Of a stretch of 7,401 nt of DNA, positions 4,758-7,401 are shown piece by piece. Position numbers and translations under genes: made by a program. Under the pieces are notes generated by a model, which saw only the letters and a list, made by a program, of their open reading frames with translations, ran no database searches and was not told the origin of the DNA. Numbering within the stretch: position 1 is the first letter of the stretch; the number at the start of each line of letters is the position of its first letter. Source of the stretch: Thermoplasmata archaeon (GTDB lineage Archaea; Thermoplasmatota; Thermoplasmata; RBG-16-68-12). Location: positions 1 through 7,401 of the forward strand of contig DUJI01000220.1 of assembly GCA_013329855.1 (NCBI GenBank), in the 5' to 3' direction.

Positions 4758-7168
4758 AAGAAGTCCTCCAGAGTGAGCTTCTTGTCCGTCTTCGGGGGCG
4801 CGGCCTTCTTCGGCTTCTCCACGAAGTTGTCGTGGAACAGGGTGGCCTGCTGCGTCCCGAGGTAGAGGGCCTTCTCGTCCCAGCCGTAGATTTCCGTCAC
4901 GTAGGACAGGGTCTGCGCCAGGCGCTTGGCGTAGTACTCCCAGTCCGGGGTGGCCGTGAACGCCCGCCCGGACACGTAGGGCTCGACCTGCATGGGAGAT
5001 CGCTTGGCGTCCACGACGATCCAAGAGACCTTCATGCCCGGGATGACGTCTTCCCCCATGGCCTTGAGCTTGTTCATGGCCTGGACGTTGGCCATGGACT
5101 CCGGGTTCGCGTAGCGGCTCTCCTCGCGGACCGTGCGCGAGATGACGAGGGGCTCCAGCGGATCACCCTCGTCCGGGAGGAAGTCCTGCGGAATCCGGCC
5201 CGCCTTGACGTCCAGGACGAATTCCTTCGCGAACTTGACCGCGCCGTCGATGTCCTTGTCCAGGATGAGGGAGAAGACGCGCTTCTGGGCCTCGCCCTGG
5301 AGGTTGAACGCGTCCGTCCGCCGGATCTCGTAGCCGCGGACGATGAGCTCCCCGGCGACGGGCCACGCGACCTTGGCCGCGTACCGCTTCTTCTTCCCGT
5401 GGCTGAAGAACGTCTCGAGCACGCGCTCGAAGTCCATGTTCACGCTGCCGTGGCTGAACCGCTCGGAGATCTGGCGTCCGAGCTTCTTCGTCTCCTCGAG
5501 GTCCTTCTGGGGCGACTCGAAGAACACGCTGTCCGTGTCCGCGTACAAGACCCGGATGCCCTCTCCCTCGAGCTGGTTGATGATGGACTTGATGTTCTCC
5601 CGCGCGAAGGCCGTGATGCTGGCGCCGATCTGCGGGTTCGTGAAGCGGTAGAACGAGGACGCGAGAACGCCGTAGAAGGCGTTCATGAGAATCTTGATCG
5701 CGAACTGGAGGCGGTCGTAGTACGCGTGCCTCTCCGGGTCCTTCTCCGTCTTCAGCTTGACCTTGACCTCCTTCCGCTGCCGCATCAAGTTGCCGAGGAT
5801 CGTAGGAAGGAGGCCCACGCGCACGGACTTGTCCAGGAACCGCACGCCCGTCGGGCTCACCACGGTCCCCTTCTCGTTGAGCGTGGTGAAGCAGATGTTG
5901 TTCTCGATGATGATCGAGGGATACATGGACGTGAAGTCGAGGACCCCCACCCACTCGTACAGACCCGGATCCAGGCTGTGGACATAGCCGCCCTCGATGG
6001 GCGCCTCCCCCGAACCCGTGCGGGTCATCGGGACGCCGAAGTGGCCGCGGTCCGCCGCGCGAATCAGGATGGAGTCGATAAGCTGGGACGTTCGCCCGTT
6101 GAACACGTCGTCCACGGGCAGCTTGGACACGACCGCGATGTCCATGGACTTGTCCAGCTTGGCGACCTTCTCCAGGATCCGCAGGGCAAGCTCCGCGTCC
6201 TTCTTGCAGTACTCCATGACGCGGACCTTGTCCTTCTCCCATTCCTGGTCCATGTTGCGGCGGTCCACGTCGTGCTTGCCCTCGCCCAGGAGCCATTTGG
6301 CCACCGCGTCCAAGGTCTCCTGCTTGGGATGCAGCTCGACCTTCGTGGACCACCAGGCATCCGCGATGATTCGGCCGTGCGCGCGCCAGAAGCGCTCCCC
6401 GATGTTGCTAATCTGCATCCCGTCACGGGCCAGCGTGAGACCGGGAATGCCGTTCATCCGGGCGCGGGACTCCATGACGGGCAGGTCGTAGCCGTCGATG
6501 TTGTAGCCCGTGATCACGTCGGGGTCGAACTTCTCGACAAACGCCAGGAAGCCGCGGACGATGTCCCGCTCGGAACCGCTCAGGATGTCCGTCTGGAGTT
6601 CGCCTTTCTCCCGCCACGCCATCCCGAGGCAGAGGAGCTTCGGGTCCTTCATCGTGTTCTCGATGTCGAAGGAGAGGATCTTGAGGCGGGGGCTGAACGG
6701 TTCGATGGGTTCGAACCGCTCCGCCTTTACGACGAGCTCCGTGGTGTACTTGCCCTTCGTGGGCTCGCCGAAGACGCGGAAGCAGGAGGGGAGGTCGACG
6801 TCGAAGATGAAGCGGTGGGCGAAGGGGATGTCCGCGGCGAGGATTTCGCAGCCGAACTTCCGGCACCGCTCGCGGTACTCCGGCGTCTTCCAGGGATGGT
6901 GCATGAGGACCTTGCCGCATGCGTGCTTGACCCCTGCGACCTCGAGCTCCGCGTTCTCGATCCGGACGATCTCCGAGTCCCGCTGGAGCGCGGAGAGGAG
7001 CGCCTGGGTGGGCTCGATGCAGTAGAAGTAGGGGAGGAAGCCCCAGTACTCGATCGTGATGGACCGGTCCTCCTTCGTGCGGCCGAAGAGCTCGATCACG
7101 GGCTCCTCCTGGGGGCCCTCCCGGCGGTAGGAGGCCGTCAGCATGCGCACGTCCCACGATTCCGTCAC
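4754..7168 (-). CDS. polB: family B DNA polymerase with 3'-5' exonuclease
   Basis: Template-directed DNA polymerase of family B with proofreading, 804 residues from a GTG at 7168. Exonuclease motifs are FDIE (Asp168, Glu170), YNIDGYD (Asn223, Asp228) and YCKKD (Tyr320, Asp324). Polymerase motifs are A, DFTSMYPSI (Asp411 onward); B, KILMNAFYG (492-500); C, YADTDS (Asp544, Asp546); and KKKRY (592-596). All catalytic acids are present. Motif B reads N-A-F-Y-G, as in bacterial Pol II, not the N-S-F-Y-G of many archaeal enzymes. The last eight residues, KLTLEDFF, match a PCNA-interacting (PIP) box with Lys for Gln. The start is GTG 7168 because GAGG (7176-7179) lies 7 bases before it; ATG 7144 (796 residues) is an alternative, while the TTG at 7249 would add 27 unconserved-looking residues and lies upstream of the predicted transcript start. 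It heads a cluster with the zinc ribbon and kinase. Confidence 0.97.
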   Translation of the reverse strand: MTESWDVRMLTASYRREGPQEEPVIELFGRTKEDRSITIEYWGFLPYFYCIEPTQALLSALQRDSEIVRIENAELEVAGVKHACGKVLMHHPWKTPEYRERCRKFGCEILAADIPFAHRFIFDVDLPSCFRVFGEPTKGKYTTELVVKAERFEPIEPFSPRLKILSFDIENTMKDPKLLCLGMAWREKGELQTDILSGSERDIVRGFLAFVEKFDPDVITGYNIDGYDLPVMESRARMNGIPGLTLARDGMQISNIGERFWRAHGRIIADAWWSTKVELHPKQETLDAVAKWLLGEGKHDVDRRNMDQEWEKDKVRVMEYCKKDAELALRILEKVAKLDKSMDIAVVSKLPVDDVFNGRTSQLIDSILIRAADRGHFGVPMTRTGSGEAPIEGGYVHSLDPGLYEWVGVLDFTSMYPSIIIENNICFTTLNEKGTVVSPTGVRFLDKSVRVGLLPTILGNLMRQRKEVKVKLKTEKDPERHAYYDRLQFAIKILMNAFYGVLASSFYRFTNPQIGASITAFARENIKSIINQLEGEGIRVLYADTDSVFFESPQKDLEETKKLGRQISERFSHGSVNMDFERVLETFFSHGKKKRYAAKVAWPVAGELIVRGYEIRRTDAFNLQGEAQKRVFSLILDKDIDGAVKFAKEFVLDVKAGRIPQDFLPDEGDPLEPLVISRTVREESRYANPESMANVQAMNKLKAMGEDVIPGMKVSWIVVDAKRSPMQVEPYVSGRAFTATPDWEYYAKRLAQTLSYVTEIYGWDEKALYLGTQQATLFHDNFVEKPKKAAPPKTDKKLTLEDFF
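4765..4769 (-). promoter_or_regulatory. Shine-Dalgarno at the end of polB that supports the CTG start
   Basis: GGAGG on the minus strand lies 7 bases before the CTG at 4757, within the last codons of polB. With no standard start codon nearby, this site is the main argument for initiation at CTG by ribosomes terminating on polB. Confidence 0.55.
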
Positions 7169-7242
7169 GCCTCTCCCTCGTCGAACCCGTCCTTCCGGCC
7201 CAGGCTCGCCTCGAGCGAGCCACAGAGTGGCGGGAAGGTCAT
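7165..7242 (-). CDS. possible 25-codon leader peptide overlapping the polB start
   Basis: An ATG at 7242 opens 25 codons (MTFPPLCGSLEASLGRKDGF then DEGEA) that end in a TGA sharing GTGA with the chosen polB GTG. The ATG lies about 22 bases downstream of the centre of a weak TATA-like box (7261-7268), so the frame could be translated from a leaderless message and feed ribosomes to polB. No Shine-Dalgarno precedes the ATG. In GC-rich DNA an open frame of this length is easily due to chance, so confidence is low. Confidence 0.2.
   Translation of the reverse strand: MTFPPLCGSLEASLGRKDGFDEGEA
7203..7221. repeat. 7-bp inverted repeat (hairpin or operator) in the polB leader
   Basis: GGCTCGC, a 5-base spacer (CTCGA), then GCGAGCC form a perfect 7-base-pair inverted repeat. 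It lies 35-53 bases upstream of the polB GTG and downstream of the putative TATA box, so it would be in the transcript as a stable GC stem or act on DNA as a dyad. It is about 100 bases past the GH15 stop and has no T-tract, so it is not a convincing terminator. Confidence 0.5.
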
Positions 7243-7260
7243 GTGCCAACGGTCGAGAGG

Positions 7261-7268
7261 GATAAGAA
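7261..7268 (-). promoter_or_regulatory. weak TATA-like box upstream of polB
   Basis: TTCTTATC on the minus strand is the most A/T-rich stretch between the GH15 stop and polB. Start-site spacing of about 26 bases predicts transcription from near 7238, giving a leader of about 70 bases for a GTG at 7168. This argues against translation from the TTG at 7249. Match to the archaeal consensus is modest. Confidence 0.3.
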
Positions 7269-7317
7269 CGTGTTGGGCTGCGGAGCGAATCGGCGGGAGG
7301 CGCGCGCGGAAAGCGAC

Positions 7318-7401
7318 CTAGTCCGTCTCGCCCAGCGCCTTGTCCAGGTTGACCGCGGCGGCGATCAGCCCGAGGTGGGTGAACGCCTGGGGGAAGTTGC
7401 C
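7318..7401 (-). CDS. C-terminal end of a GH15 glucoamylase/trehalase-type glycosidase
   Basis: Only the last 27 codons and a TAG stop are in the window. The peptide GNFPQAFTHLGLIAAAVNL, followed by DKALGETD, is the characteristic end of the GH15 (alpha/alpha)6-barrel domain, where 'GNFPQAFTH' is highly conserved. Family members hydrolyse terminal alpha-glucosidic bonds of starch-like glucans or trehalose; archaeal GH15 trehalases are known in Thermoplasma, so either activity is possible. The gene is upstream of polB on the same strand, separated by 149 bases that hold a putative promoter, so it is probably a separate transcription unit. Substrate cannot be judged from the fragment. Confidence 0.85.
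   Translation of the reverse strand, partial: GNFPQAFTHLGLIAAAVNLDKALGETD

Noticed and set aside
3586..4776. A 396-codon plus-strand frame opposite the PfkB kinase and zinc ribbon
   Set aside because: No domain is visible and the composition is biased; the minus strand encodes both PfkB signatures.
7203..7221. The inverted repeat as a transcription terminator for the GH15 gene
   Set aside because: It is about 100 bases beyond the stop and lacks a T-tract, the usual archaeal termination signal; a polB leader element is more likely.
7169..7249. A TTG start at 7249 giving an 831-residue polymerase
   Set aside because: The added residues are Gly/Arg/Pro-rich and carry no recognisable PolB sequence, the TTG lies upstream of the predicted transcript start, and the GTG at 7168 has a ribosome site at good spacing.
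4832..7321. An 829-codon open frame on the plus strand, antisense to almost all of polB
   Set aside because: The opposite strand holds an unmistakable polymerase with all catalytic motifs. The antisense product is Leu/Val/Asp/Arg/His-rich without any domain, as expected from strong GC bias at third positions.

Overview
The window comes from a GC-rich archaeon. Ribosomal protein L15e (an archaeal/eukaryotic family), a family B DNA polymerase with a PCNA-binding-type tail, and A/T-rich TATA-like boxes in otherwise GC-rich gaps all point to Archaea. The gene mix, including a GH15 glycosidase, and the high G+C would fit an uncultivated member of the Thermoplasmata, but that lineage is inferred. 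Coding is dense. No RNA gene, mobile element or CRISPR array is visible, and no gene-free stretch exceeds 300 bases.

Layout: (1) 1-689, minus strand: the N-terminal three quarters or so of a TauE/SafE-type membrane permease, running off the left edge. (2) 690-761: a short divergent gap with one A/T-rich box that can serve both directions. (3) 762-1622, plus strand: a shortened ThiI-like protein with NFLD/THUMP domains and an eroded nucleotide-binding loop; it is the only confident plus-strand gene. (4) 1628-2290, minus: ribosomal protein L15e, converging on gene 3 with only 5 bases between stop codons. (5) 2380-3559, minus: an amino-methyltransferase followed by an overlapping small DUF5655-like gene. 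(6) 3646-7168, minus: a tight cluster of polB, a 53-residue zinc-ribbon protein and a PfkB-family sugar/nucleoside kinase. (7) 7169-7317: the polB leader region, with a possible 25-codon upstream reading frame and a GC-rich hairpin. (8) 7318-7401, minus: the last 27 codons of a GH15 glucoamylase/trehalase-type glycosidase.

Functionally the window mixes information processing (DNA synthesis, ribosome, probable nucleic-acid methylation, tRNA-binding THUMP protein) with transport and sugar metabolism. The most notable points are the ThiI relative that has lost the SGGxDS ATP-pyrophosphatase motif, the zinc-ribbon gene that has no standard start codon but a good Shine-Dalgarno placed before a CTG overlapping the polB stop, the polB-zinc ribbon-kinase cluster, and a 25-codon leader frame ending in a GTGA overlap with the chosen polB start. 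No complete defence or mobile system is evident. The methyltransferase/DUF5655 pair is the only candidate accessory module.
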